DNA of 64,000 bases, taken from contig CAKJYJ010000003.1 in NCBI GenBank assembly GCA_918262735.1, forward strand, positions 148,883-212,882, read 5' to 3'. The notes under the pieces are model-generated. The model was not told the origin of the DNA, ran no database searches, and was given only the letters and a program-made list of their open reading frames with translations. Numbering within the stretch: the first letter of the stretch is position 1; each line of letters starts with the position of its first letter. The stretch comes from Clostridiales bacterium (GTDB lineage: Bacteria; Bacillota; Clostridia; Christensenellales; UBA1242). A program made the translations under genes and the position numbers. Of this stretch, positions 27,484 through 34,823 are shown piece after piece.

Positions 27484-28122
27484 ATGAACTTACTTGCAAT
27501 TAACACCGCTTTTAGTGAGAGTTATGTGGCAATAAATAATGGTGATATAAACGTATTTAAGAATATGGATAGTTCATTAAAACAGTCTGAAAATATCTTA
27601 GGACTTATTGACACGGCACTAAAAGAGGCAAATATTGAGTTAAAGGACATTGATGCAATCTCGTGCGTTGTTGGGCCCGGTTCATTTACTGGCATAAGGA
27701 TAGGTGCAAGTTTAGCAAAAGGCTTCTGCTCGGCGTACAAAAGTATAAAAAGAATTGGCGTTTGCTCTTTGGACCTAATTGCATTCACTTATTCTAGGAT
27801 ATCTAAAAATGATTTTTGGGTTGTACTAAATGCTCTCAGTGGAAATCTATTCGTTGCAAAATATACCAAAGATGGACAAAGATTAATTGAACCTAAACTT
27901 TTGGATCAAAATGGTCTAGACGAATTATCGGGTACAATAGTTGGAATTGAGGAAGAAAACTTGGGATTATGTGGTGAGTATGTGACCTTGAGTAGTGAAG
28001 ATCTTTTGAAATTCTCACAAAAACTAGCAGATTCTAACATATATTCAAGTGATTTTATTCCATTGTACTTAAGAAAATCACAGGCGGAAGCAGAATATGA
28101 TAAAAAAACAAAAAATAGTTAG
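27484..28122 (+). CDS. tsaB: tRNA t6A biosynthesis protein TsaB
   Basis: TsaB (YeaZ) pairs with TsaD and TsaE in t6A synthesis. 212 residues with the ASKHA-fold start NLLAINTAF and GPGSFTGIRIG. ATG 27484 follows the tsaE stop directly, with a purine-rich site in the tsaE end (AAAGGATGGG); a start further upstream at 27436 would lie inside tsaE. It overlaps the start of rimI by 26 bases. Confidence 0.93.
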   Translation: MNLLAINTAFSESYVAINNGDINVFKNMDSSLKQSENILGLIDTALKEANIELKDIDAISCVVGPGSFTGIRIGASLAKGFCSAYKSIKRIGVCSLDLIAFTYSRISKNDFWVVLNALSGNLFVAKYTKDGQRLIEPKLLDQNGLDELSGTIVGIEEENLGLCGEYVTLSSEDLLKFSQKLADSNIYSSDFIPLYLRKSQAEAEYDKKTKNS

Positions 28123-28531
28123 ATTAACATTATCTGACATTCAAGATATTTTTAGTTTATTCTGTGAACAATTTGGTAAAGAGTCTTGGACGATTCCACA
28201 GCTTGTGGGTTCGTTTAATTCAAATAGCACTGTTTTTTATGGTATATACATGAATAACACATTGGTTTGTGTTGCTAGTGTTCTTATTAGTGTTGATGAT
28301 ATGAATTTGCTTGATATTGCAACAAAGAATGAATATAAAAGAATGGGTCTTGCAACGTTAATGTTAGAATACTTAATATCACAAAAGAAACAAGGACAAA
28401 CTTTTTCTCTTGAAGTTAAGTCAAGTAACATACCAGCTATTAATCTATATAAAAAGTTTGGTTTTAAAACGGTAAGCATAAGGAAAAAATACTATAAAGA
28501 CGGCGAAGATGCATTGTGTATGTTTTTATAG
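28097..28531 (+). CDS. rimI: GNAT acetyltransferase, RimI type
   Basis: An N-acetyltransferase of the RimI group (N-terminal acetylation of ribosomal protein S18 in E. coli). 144 residues with the acetyl-CoA motif region LLDIATKNEYKRMGLATLML (R-M-G-L-A) and the late NxxAxxLYKKFGF motif, here NIPAINLYKKFGF. The position after tsaB is conserved in many bacteria. It overlaps tsaB by 26 bases. Confidence 0.88.
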   Translation: MIKKQKIVRLTLSDIQDIFSLFCEQFGKESWTIPQLVGSFNSNSTVFYGIYMNNTLVCVASVLISVDDMNLLDIATKNEYKRMGLATLMLEYLISQKKQGQTFSLEVKSSNIPAINLYKKFGFKTVSIRKKYYKDGEDALCMFL

Positions 28532-28555
28532 TATGCAACATGAATTAAGATAACA

Positions 28556-28561
28556 TATAAT
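28556..28561 (+). promoter_or_regulatory. -10 box of a possibly leaderless hydrolase gene
   Basis: TATAAT ends six bases before GTG 28568, with no room for a ribosome site between. The -35 region at 28533-28538 (ATGCAA) is only a partial match. Confidence 0.5.
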
Positions 28562-28567
28562 AAATAT

Positions 28568-29296
28568 GTGTTGATTAAGCATAAAGGAATAAATGTTAAT
28601 GTTAAAATCATAGGAAATGGAGAAGTGCCAATCTTGTTCCTTCATGGGTGGGGTGGAAGCACAAAGAGTTTTGATTTTGTTGTAAGACAATTACAGTTCA
28701 ATTACAAAGCAATATTTATTGATTTTCCACCATTTGGAAAAAGTGATGAGCCTAATGTTGCATACACATTATTTGATTATGTTGATCTAGTATGCATTGT
28801 TCTTAAAAAATTAAATATATCAAAACCAATAGTTGTTGGTCATTCATTTGGTGGTAGAATAGCAATAGTCTTATCGGCTATGGAACGCACCAAAATGTTA
28901 GTTTTAGTTAGTAGTGCGGGAATTAAGGTAAAACGTTCATTAAAGTATTACATAAAAATATATTTATACAAACTCTGCAAAAAGTTAAAAATTAAACTAA
29001 ATACCGGATCAAAAGATTACAACAACTTATCAAAAACAATGCAACAAACACTTATTAACATTGTCAACAAAAACCTAGATACATATGCTAAAACAGTCAA
29101 TGTTCCAACTTTAATATTTTGGGGTAAAAAAGATAAAGAAACAAAACCGTATATGGCTTATAAGCTGAATAAGTATATTAAAAAAAGTGAACTAGTTATT
29201 ATTAAAAATGCAGGACATTTTGCATACATTCAAGAATATAATGTGTTTATAAAAACATTAAACTATTTTATTAAGGAAAATTTATGGATATCTTAG
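28568..29296 (+). CDS. Alpha/beta hydrolase
   Basis: A 242-residue alpha/beta-hydrolase-fold protein. Visible are the oxyanion region LFLHGWGGS, the nucleophile elbow VGHSFGGR (Ser near residue 95), the acid in a late strand (FWGKKDKETK), and the catalytic His in NAGHFAYIQ, so it should be active. The substrate is unknown. The start GTG 28568 (or TTG 28571) has no Shine-Dalgarno site; a TATAAT box ends six bases upstream. It overlaps the Mur ligase gene by 13 bases, so the two are coupled and may share a cell-wall role. Confidence 0.85.
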   Translation: MLIKHKGINVNVKIIGNGEVPILFLHGWGGSTKSFDFVVRQLQFNYKAIFIDFPPFGKSDEPNVAYTLFDYVDLVCIVLKKLNISKPIVVGHSFGGRIAIVLSAMERTKMLVLVSSAGIKVKRSLKYYIKIYLYKLCKKLKIKLNTGSKDYNNLSKTMQQTLINIVNKNLDTYAKTVNVPTLIFWGKKDKETKPYMAYKLNKYIKKSELVIIKNAGHFAYIQEYNVFIKTLNYFIKENLWIS

Positions 29297-30912
29297 ATTT
29301 AACAAATATTAATTTTTATATTTTAATTATTGTTTCGGTTGTAAACACTGCTGTTTTATGCCTAGTTTCAAGTAAACTGTTTCAAATTATGCAACTATAT
29401 GGTTATAAAATAAAGGGTTATAACTCTTGGATTAAGGATACGAAAATAAAATATATTGGCAGAATATTTATGATTTCTTTTTTGTCATTAATATCTGTTT
29501 TGGTAACAAATGCGCTTTTAGATGGTTTTGGTGGTTATTATTCTTATCTGGGTTTAATTTTTTATTTTTATTTCTGTATTATTTTCATAATAAACATGTC
29601 AAAAATTCCTCAAAAAACACCATTAAAGCAAACAAGAAGAATGAACAGATTAATAATAACAACATCTCTTTTAACAATTGTAATTTCATTCTTTTCAATG
29701 GCTGTTTTAACAGAATATGTTAAATTTATTAAATACGGAATTATTGTTTTAACTCCATTGCTAATGCCTATAATTGTTCCTCTTGCAAATATTATTAATG
29801 CACCAATTGAAGCTCTTATTAGAAAGCGTTATATAAACAAAGCAAAAAGCAAATTAAAAAAGATGCCAAATCTTGTTAAAATTGGTATAACCGGAAGCTT
29901 TGGTAAAACGTCAACAAAGCATATTCTTAATGTTATTCTCTCAAAAAAGTATTCTGTTTGTATGACGCCACACAGTTTTAACACACCAATGGGGTTGACC
30001 AAAGTTGTGCTAAAGTATCTAAAAAAAGATAACGAAATACTTATTGCAGAAATGGGTGCAAGACATGTTGGTGATATAAAGTACCTATGTAGCTTAATTA
30101 ATCCCAAACACGCCATAATAACTTCAGTTGGAAGTCAACATCTTTTAACATTTGGTTCAGTGCAAAACATTTACAGCACAAAAAACGAACTTGTTGATGC
30201 AATTGACGATGGATACATCGTTTTTAACGGAAGTAATGATGGTTCAAAAACGCTATATGATAAATGTTCAAAAAACAGGTTTTTATCTGGAATTGATTTA
30301 TCCGATGCATTCTGTAATATTTCAAATATAAAAATGTCAAAAGATGGTAGCCAATTTGATATGGAAATAGATAATCAAGTTGTTCATTGCAAAACAAAAC
30401 TGCTTGGTAGATGTTATATCGAGGATATTGCAATGGCATCAGCAATGGCATATAAACTTGGTGTTAGCATGCAATTAATTAAACAGGCAATATCAGAGTT
30501 AGAGCCAATGACACACAGATTAGAACTTATTCCAAACAAAAATGGTTTAACTATAATAGATAATTCTTATAACAGTTCAGTTGAAAGTGCAAATTCTGCA
30601 CTAGAGGTTTTATCATTATTTGATGGCAATAACAAGATAATTGCAACGCCAGGTATCGTTGAAATGGGCGAAAAAGAATTTGAGGCTAATTATAATTTAG
30701 GCAAAAATATTGCTACTGTTTGTGACAAAGTGATAGTAATAAATAATGTAAATTTTGATGCAATAAAAAGTGGTTTAATTGATGGTGGTTTTAATGAAGA
30801 AAAAATATTTCACGAAGATAGTCTTAAAAATGCTCAAAATTTAATTTCAAAAATCACAGAATCTGGTGATGTTATTATGTTTTTGAATGATTTACCAGAT
30901 AATTACACATAA
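29284..30912 (+). CDS. murF: Membrane-anchored Mur ligase, MurF type
   Basis: A 542-residue protein. The first 190 residues carry about five hydrophobic segments; a Mur ligase follows with the P-loop GSFGKTSTKH near residue 203, AEMGARHVGDI, and VIDNSYNSSVESA-like sequence (IIDNSYNSS). The catalytic core fits MurF, which adds D-Ala-D-Ala to the UDP-MurNAc-tripeptide. A membrane-fused form is found in part of the Clostridia. The AAGGAAA ribosome site lies in the end of the hydrolase gene. No ddl gene is adjacent. A terminator follows. The exact amino acid added is inferred. Confidence 0.8.
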   Translation: MDILDLTNINFYILIIVSVVNTAVLCLVSSKLFQIMQLYGYKIKGYNSWIKDTKIKYIGRIFMISFLSLISVLVTNALLDGFGGYYSYLGLIFYFYFCIIFIINMSKIPQKTPLKQTRRMNRLIITTSLLTIVISFFSMAVLTEYVKFIKYGIIVLTPLLMPIIVPLANIINAPIEALIRKRYINKAKSKLKKMPNLVKIGITGSFGKTSTKHILNVILSKKYSVCMTPHSFNTPMGLTKVVLKYLKKDNEILIAEMGARHVGDIKYLCSLINPKHAIITSVGSQHLLTFGSVQNIYSTKNELVDAIDDGYIVFNGSNDGSKTLYDKCSKNRFLSGIDLSDAFCNISNIKMSKDGSQFDMEIDNQVVHCKTKLLGRCYIEDIAMASAMAYKLGVSMQLIKQAISELEPMTHRLELIPNKNGLTIIDNSYNSSVESANSALEVLSLFDGNNKIIATPGIVEMGEKEFEANYNLGKNIATVCDKVIVINNVNFDAIKSGLIDGGFNEEKIFHEDSLKNAQNLISKITESGDVIMFLNDLPDNYT

Positions 30913-30932
30913 AAATAATAAAATTAATTAAT

Positions 30933-30967
30933 AAATTATCCATATGTATTTGGATAATTTTTTTTTT
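30933..30967 (+). terminator. Terminator after murF
   Basis: AAATTATCCA and TGGATAATTT pair around an 8-base loop, followed by a long T run. The -35 box of the next promoter lies inside its 3' arm. Confidence 0.9.
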
Positions 30968-30978
30968 CGTGATAAAAT
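30950..30978 (+). promoter_or_regulatory. Promoter of the surface protein gene, overlapping the terminator
   Basis: TTGGAT, a 17-base spacer and TAAAAT preceded by TGA (extended -10). Confidence 0.7.
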
Positions 30979-31025
30979 AGTAGTAAATATATTAATATTT
31001 CACAAAATAATCCGGGAGTAATTTA

Positions 31026-33680
31026 GTGAAAAAAAATAAATTTTTAATTTCAATATTTATTTTTATTGTATCAATATTTGCTTGTTTTAATATTGTGTTT
31101 TTTTCCAACAATAATGCATTTGCTTTAGGTGATGAAGAGGAGCAACAAGAAGAACAACAAGAGGAACAGAATGAGTTCAAAGAAATCTCAAAATTAGATG
31201 ATATAACCGACCTTTCTGGTAATTATAGGTTAACAGAAGATTGTGTTTACCCAACAACAAGAGACGTTTGCCTTGGTAAATTTACAGGCAAATTAGATGG
31301 TGGCGGGCACACCATAACATATAATTGGGTCATAAACAACAACACAATAACTTACTATCAATACACATATTCTATTTTTAGTTCAATAGAGGATGCCGAA
31401 GTTTACAATTTGAAGTTTAATTACAATGCATCCCTTTCTCAGTTATATAACCTAACACAATCAAGTGATGCTCCTGTTTTGGTTTTGGTGTTCGGTTCTG
31501 ACGATTACTCTTTAAGTAACAATGGTGGAATGCTTGCAAATGTAATAAAAAATTCCACAATACATAATATTGAAATTAAAAATGCAAATATTGAAACACT
31601 AAACACAACACAAACAGCGGAATTGAATTTAGGGTTAATTGCGGGCATTATTGAGGGTTCCAACATATATGAAATTGGAATTGATAACACTGCTTTTAAA
31701 TGTGGTGCAGAAAAGAAGGATAATCCCGACGAAGAAGAAATAATAAATATTAACACAAATTTGAACTTTGGATTTATTGCCGGCAAAACACTTTCTGGAA
31801 CCATAATAAGAAACTGTGTTATAAACAATTCAAGAATTGATGTTGGTATTGAAGATTGCCAAGCAAATAATTTTAATCTTGGTGGTGTTGCTGGTTATAG
31901 CGAAAACACAACAGTAAAGAATAATATTATCAATTTTTATTTCACAGATTTAACAAGTGTTATTCCCGCAATAAAAGTAACCAGCGAGGTTGCCAAATCA
32001 ATTAATTTTGGTGGGCTAGTTGGCTTAGTTTCAACAGATAAAATATATTCAAAAAACAACATCGTTTTTATGGATACTGCAAGTTTTGAATTAGATGCCA
32101 CTTTAGATACCAGCAATATTGGTGCAATGTTTGGACAAATAGACTATGATGTTGCAAACACAAATATAAATGGATTTGTTACTAACCATAGTGGCAACAT
32201 CTTTGGCCATAGAGGTCAAAATATTTCAAACTATGTGAATATAAACACCATTCAATATAATGATTTTAACTTCAAAGATTCAGATGGTTTTTGGTGTGAT
32301 GAAAATGATTGCCAATGGAATTTTGATAAAACATGGATATTTATGCCAAACGAAAAATTACCAAGTTTGCAATCGTTTGAAAAATTTAGTATTTCATTTA
32401 GTTTTGAAACAAGCAAAAAAATACCTGATAGTTTGGTTGAACTACCAGACGATAGCATATTATCTTGTGAAATAACTGGAACAAACATTGCATATAATGA
32501 AGAGTTAGATGAATACTTGGTTGAATATGGTTCAACTGTTTATATCAAACTGTCTATAAGCGAAGAAAACAAGTTTAATAAATTCATTTTTATTTCAGGT
32601 CTTGAATTAAAAAATAGTTTAGACAATGAACTATATGATGGTTTTGTATATTCAAACAATAATGGAATAAACAATAATAAGGTTCAAGCTTCTATTTACG
32701 AAAAAACAGACGAGTATATAACTTATGCAATTGCTAATTTTGATGCCAATTGTGCAGGAGAATATAGCGCAATACTTGGCAGAAATTCTTTTGATTTATC
32801 TATAAGGGTATACAATGTTGGCACTGAGGCTCATCCAATTATTCCTGGTGGCTTTAGAAGCGATAGAGAATCAAATTACACAAACAAATATACAATTTCA
32901 ATGCTATATGGGGAAAGATACTCTTTTAATTCTTTGGCATCAGATAAAGATTATTCAGATTCTGCAATGTGGTACCTATTTAGAAATTTAACAACAGAGG
33001 GTTATGGTAGTGAAACAACATTTGACCCAACTGCTGTTACATATAATTTCAAAAATAATAGAATCGAATGGGTATTCAATGAAGATTGCTCTCTATTTTC
33101 AGGTGAGGGCTTCATTCAAACAATGAATATAGATGATTATTATGTTGACGGATTAACTACTGTTGATTACCAACTTGTTCTTGTTTTTGAAAAAAGAGTA
33201 AAAGAAATACGAATAACACTTAAATACGATAATGATGAAGAAATCGCAAAAAAAATTGCTGTAATATCAATTGATAACAGAACCGACAGAATAACTTGGA
33301 ATGAAGAAAATGGCTATTATGTTGCAAAAATACCATATGACCAAAACGAAGAGCATTTAATAAAAATTGATAGTATGGAAACTGGCTATACCTTTGAATT
33401 TTGGCAATTTGAAATTGAACAATTAGACGAGGCACCAGACTATAGATATGCCGGGTATTTTGAACTAGCAACTTCAATAGATGAAGACGATGAAAAAGGT
33501 GAAGTATTGCAAATATATGGTATATTCAAGTCAAATAAAGGAGCTGACCATTCAAATTTACTATGGTTATGGATTTCCCTCGGTGCACTTGCAGTTGCCG
33601 GCTTTATAGGCATTATTATTCTAATTAAGCGACGAACTGGTGGTGGCGGTGGCTCATCATATAAAAAATATTATTATTAA
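31026..33680 (+). CDS. Large surface protein with signal peptide and C-terminal anchor
   Basis: An 884-residue exported protein. It starts at GTG 31026 (GGGAG eight bases upstream) with a signal peptide (KKNKFLISIFIFIVSIFACF...), an acidic Glu/Gln run, and then repeated Gly/Ile/Asn-rich segments such as GLIAGIIEGSN, GFIAGKTLSGT, GGVAGYSEN and GGLVGLVS. These recall GLUG-type or beta-helix repeats of clostridial cell-surface proteins. The C-terminus has a membrane helix (LLWLWISLGALAVAGFIGIIILI), then KRR and a Gly-rich, Tyr-rich tail; no LPxTG sortase site is seen. It is transcribed alone. Adhesion or wall association is possible but inferred. Confidence 0.8.
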   Translation: MKKNKFLISIFIFIVSIFACFNIVFFSNNNAFALGDEEEQQEEQQEEQNEFKEISKLDDITDLSGNYRLTEDCVYPTTRDVCLGKFTGKLDGGGHTITYNWVINNNTITYYQYTYSIFSSIEDAEVYNLKFNYNASLSQLYNLTQSSDAPVLVLVFGSDDYSLSNNGGMLANVIKNSTIHNIEIKNANIETLNTTQTAELNLGLIAGIIEGSNIYEIGIDNTAFKCGAEKKDNPDEEEIININTNLNFGFIAGKTLSGTIIRNCVINNSRIDVGIEDCQANNFNLGGVAGYSENTTVKNNIINFYFTDLTSVIPAIKVTSEVAKSINFGGLVGLVSTDKIYSKNNIVFMDTASFELDATLDTSNIGAMFGQIDYDVANTNINGFVTNHSGNIFGHRGQNISNYVNINTIQYNDFNFKDSDGFWCDENDCQWNFDKTWIFMPNEKLPSLQSFEKFSISFSFETSKKIPDSLVELPDDSILSCEITGTNIAYNEELDEYLVEYGSTVYIKLSISEENKFNKFIFISGLELKNSLDNELYDGFVYSNNNGINNNKVQASIYEKTDEYITYAIANFDANCAGEYSAILGRNSFDLSIRVYNVGTEAHPIIPGGFRSDRESNYTNKYTISMLYGERYSFNSLASDKDYSDSAMWYLFRNLTTEGYGSETTFDPTAVTYNFKNNRIEWVFNEDCSLFSGEGFIQTMNIDDYYVDGLTTVDYQLVLVFEKRVKEIRITLKYDNDEEIAKKIAVISIDNRTDRITWNEENGYYVAKIPYDQNEEHLIKIDSMETGYTFEFWQFEIEQLDEAPDYRYAGYFELATSIDEDDEKGEVLQIYGIFKSNKGADHSNLLWLWISLGALAVAGFIGIIILIKRRTGGGGGSSYKKYYY

Positions 33681-33687
33681 TAAATTG

Positions 33688-33711
33688 ACCACATCACATG
33701 TGGTTTTTTTT
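33688..33711 (+). terminator. Terminator after the surface protein gene
   Basis: ACCACAT and ATGTGGT form a stem with a CAC loop, then a T run. Confidence 0.88.
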
Positions 33712-33718
33712 ATACATA

Positions 33719-33747
33719 TTGACAATATTTTCAGTCTATGATAATAT
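33719..33747 (+). promoter_or_regulatory. Strong vegetative promoter
   Basis: TTGACA, a 17-base spacer and TAATAT with an extended TGA, 21 bases before ATG 33769. Confidence 0.88.
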
Positions 33748-33768
33748 TTAGAAGAATTAGGGGCAGAT

Positions 33769-34341
33769 ATGGAAAATAATAATCTTAGAGAAATGGTTGA
33801 AACGGCAAATAAATTTGATGAGTTAACTAAAAATGTGGGTGCATTATCACATAAAGAATATGGTAATTACTTGAAACAACTACAAAAAGACACTGAATAT
33901 GTTAAATCTAGCAAACGTAAAAGATATGGTGATTTATGGGTTAAAACCGCATTAGTTACAATTGGTGTATTCTCTATAATTGGTGCAAGTTTATATCTTA
34001 TGCCAATGTTACCAATTATAATCTCAATTCTAATTATGGCACCAATGGCTTGTATTACCGGTATTGTGGGATGTATTTTATACCATAAACTATTCAAGTC
34101 GTTTAAGCAAAGAAAAGAAAAATATGACGATTTACGTTATGACATAGACACAAGGGTATATGTTAAAAGCAACAAACTTGTTGAATTAGAGAATCAATTA
34201 ATTGCTGTTGCCCAAAAATATTCAAAACTAAAAGCTGAAAATTTATCAAATTCTGTAGTTAAACCAATTAAAAGTATGTACACAAGTAATAAAAATAATA
34301 AAGCGAAAACAAAACAAAATAAAAAGGAAAAAGAAATGTGA
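33769..34341 (+). CDS. Small membrane protein with coiled-coil ends, unknown
   Basis: A 190-residue protein with two adjacent hydrophobic segments (about residues 65-87 and 90-110) flanked by charged, helix-prone stretches (NLREMVETANKFDELTKN before, LENQLIAVAQKYSKLKAENL after) and a Lys-rich tail. Both ends are predicted cytoplasmic. I do not recognise the family. It is transcribed alone from a near-consensus promoter and ends in a terminator that includes its stop codon. A GGGG stretch serves as ribosome site. Confidence 0.75.
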   Translation: MENNNLREMVETANKFDELTKNVGALSHKEYGNYLKQLQKDTEYVKSSKRKRYGDLWVKTALVTIGVFSIIGASLYLMPMLPIIISILIMAPMACITGIVGCILYHKLFKSFKQRKEKYDDLRYDIDTRVYVKSNKLVELENQLIAVAQKYSKLKAENLSNSVVKPIKSMYTSNKNNKAKTKQNKKEKEM

Positions 34342-34363
34342 TTTATTTCACATTTTTTTTATA
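34334..34363 (+). terminator. Terminator overlapping the stop codon
   Basis: AAATGTGA and TCACATTT pair around a 6-base loop, followed by T residues; the stop codon lies in the 5' arm. Confidence 0.85.
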
Positions 34364-34371
34364 TTAAATGC

Positions 34372-34400
34372 TTTACAAATTGATATGAATGTGATAAAAT
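34372..34400 (+). promoter_or_regulatory. Promoter of rpsO
   Basis: TTTACA, a 17-base spacer and TAAAAT with extended TGA. The transcript would start near 34407, giving a leader of about 77 bases. Confidence 0.85.
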
Positions 34401-34406
34401 TACAGG

Positions 34407-34483
34407 GTCTTTTAACAAGGTGATGCGAGTCCTCAACGCTCTACTTTGTTTTTAGCGTAAAATTCCATAGGAGGTAAAATTAA
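34407..34483 (+). promoter_or_regulatory. Structured rpsO leader, candidate S15 autoregulation site
   Basis: AACAAGGTG (34414-34422) pairs with TACTTTGTT (34442-34450), an internal loop follows, then GCG pairs with CGC, leaving a loop that contains TCCTC. TCCT or CCTC in this loop can pair with the AGGAGG ribosome site at 34469-34474, forming a pseudoknot that would block initiation. An alternative ACGCT/AGCGT pairing (34436-34440 with 34454-34458) excludes the first stem. S15 is known to repress its own mRNA through such leaders in several bacteria; here it is inferred. Confidence 0.6.
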
Positions 34484-34744
34484 ATGGATAAGGTAACAAA
34501 GCAAGAAATCATTAACAAATTCAAACAATCTGATAATGATACAGGTTCTGCACAGGTTCAAATTGCTCTTTTAACACAAAGAATTAGAGAGCTCACTGAA
34601 CACTTAAAAAAGAATCATAAAGATAACCATTCAAGACGTGGTTTGTCTATGCTTATTGGTCAACGTAAGTCATTCTTAAAGTATCTTGAAGAAAAAGATA
34701 TTGAAGCTTATCGTTCACTTAAAAAAGAACTTCAAATTAGATAG
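34484..34744 (+). CDS. rpsO: 30S ribosomal protein S15
   Basis: An 86-residue ribosomal protein binding the central domain of 16S rRNA. The sequences DTGSAQVQIALLTQRIRELTEHLKKN (residues about 20-45) and HSRRGLSMLIGQRKSFLKYL are diagnostic. It is followed by a terminator and then by pnp, the conserved order in bacteria. Its leader appears structured around an AGGAGG ribosome site. Confidence 0.97.
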   Translation: MDKVTKQEIINKFKQSDNDTGSAQVQIALLTQRIRELTEHLKKNHKDNHSRRGLSMLIGQRKSFLKYLEEKDIEAYRSLKKELQIR

Positions 34745-34752
34745 TTTTTTTC

Positions 34753-34782
34753 GAGGGAATAAACTTAGTTCCCTCTTTTTTT
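34753..34782 (+). terminator. Terminator between rpsO and pnp
   Basis: GAGGGAA and TTCCCTC form the stem around a 9-base loop, then seven T. As no clear promoter lies between it and pnp, read-through probably feeds pnp. Confidence 0.88.
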
Positions 34783-34823
34783 AAGATTAAAAACACAATG
34801 TTTGCCCATAAAAAAGGAGAATT

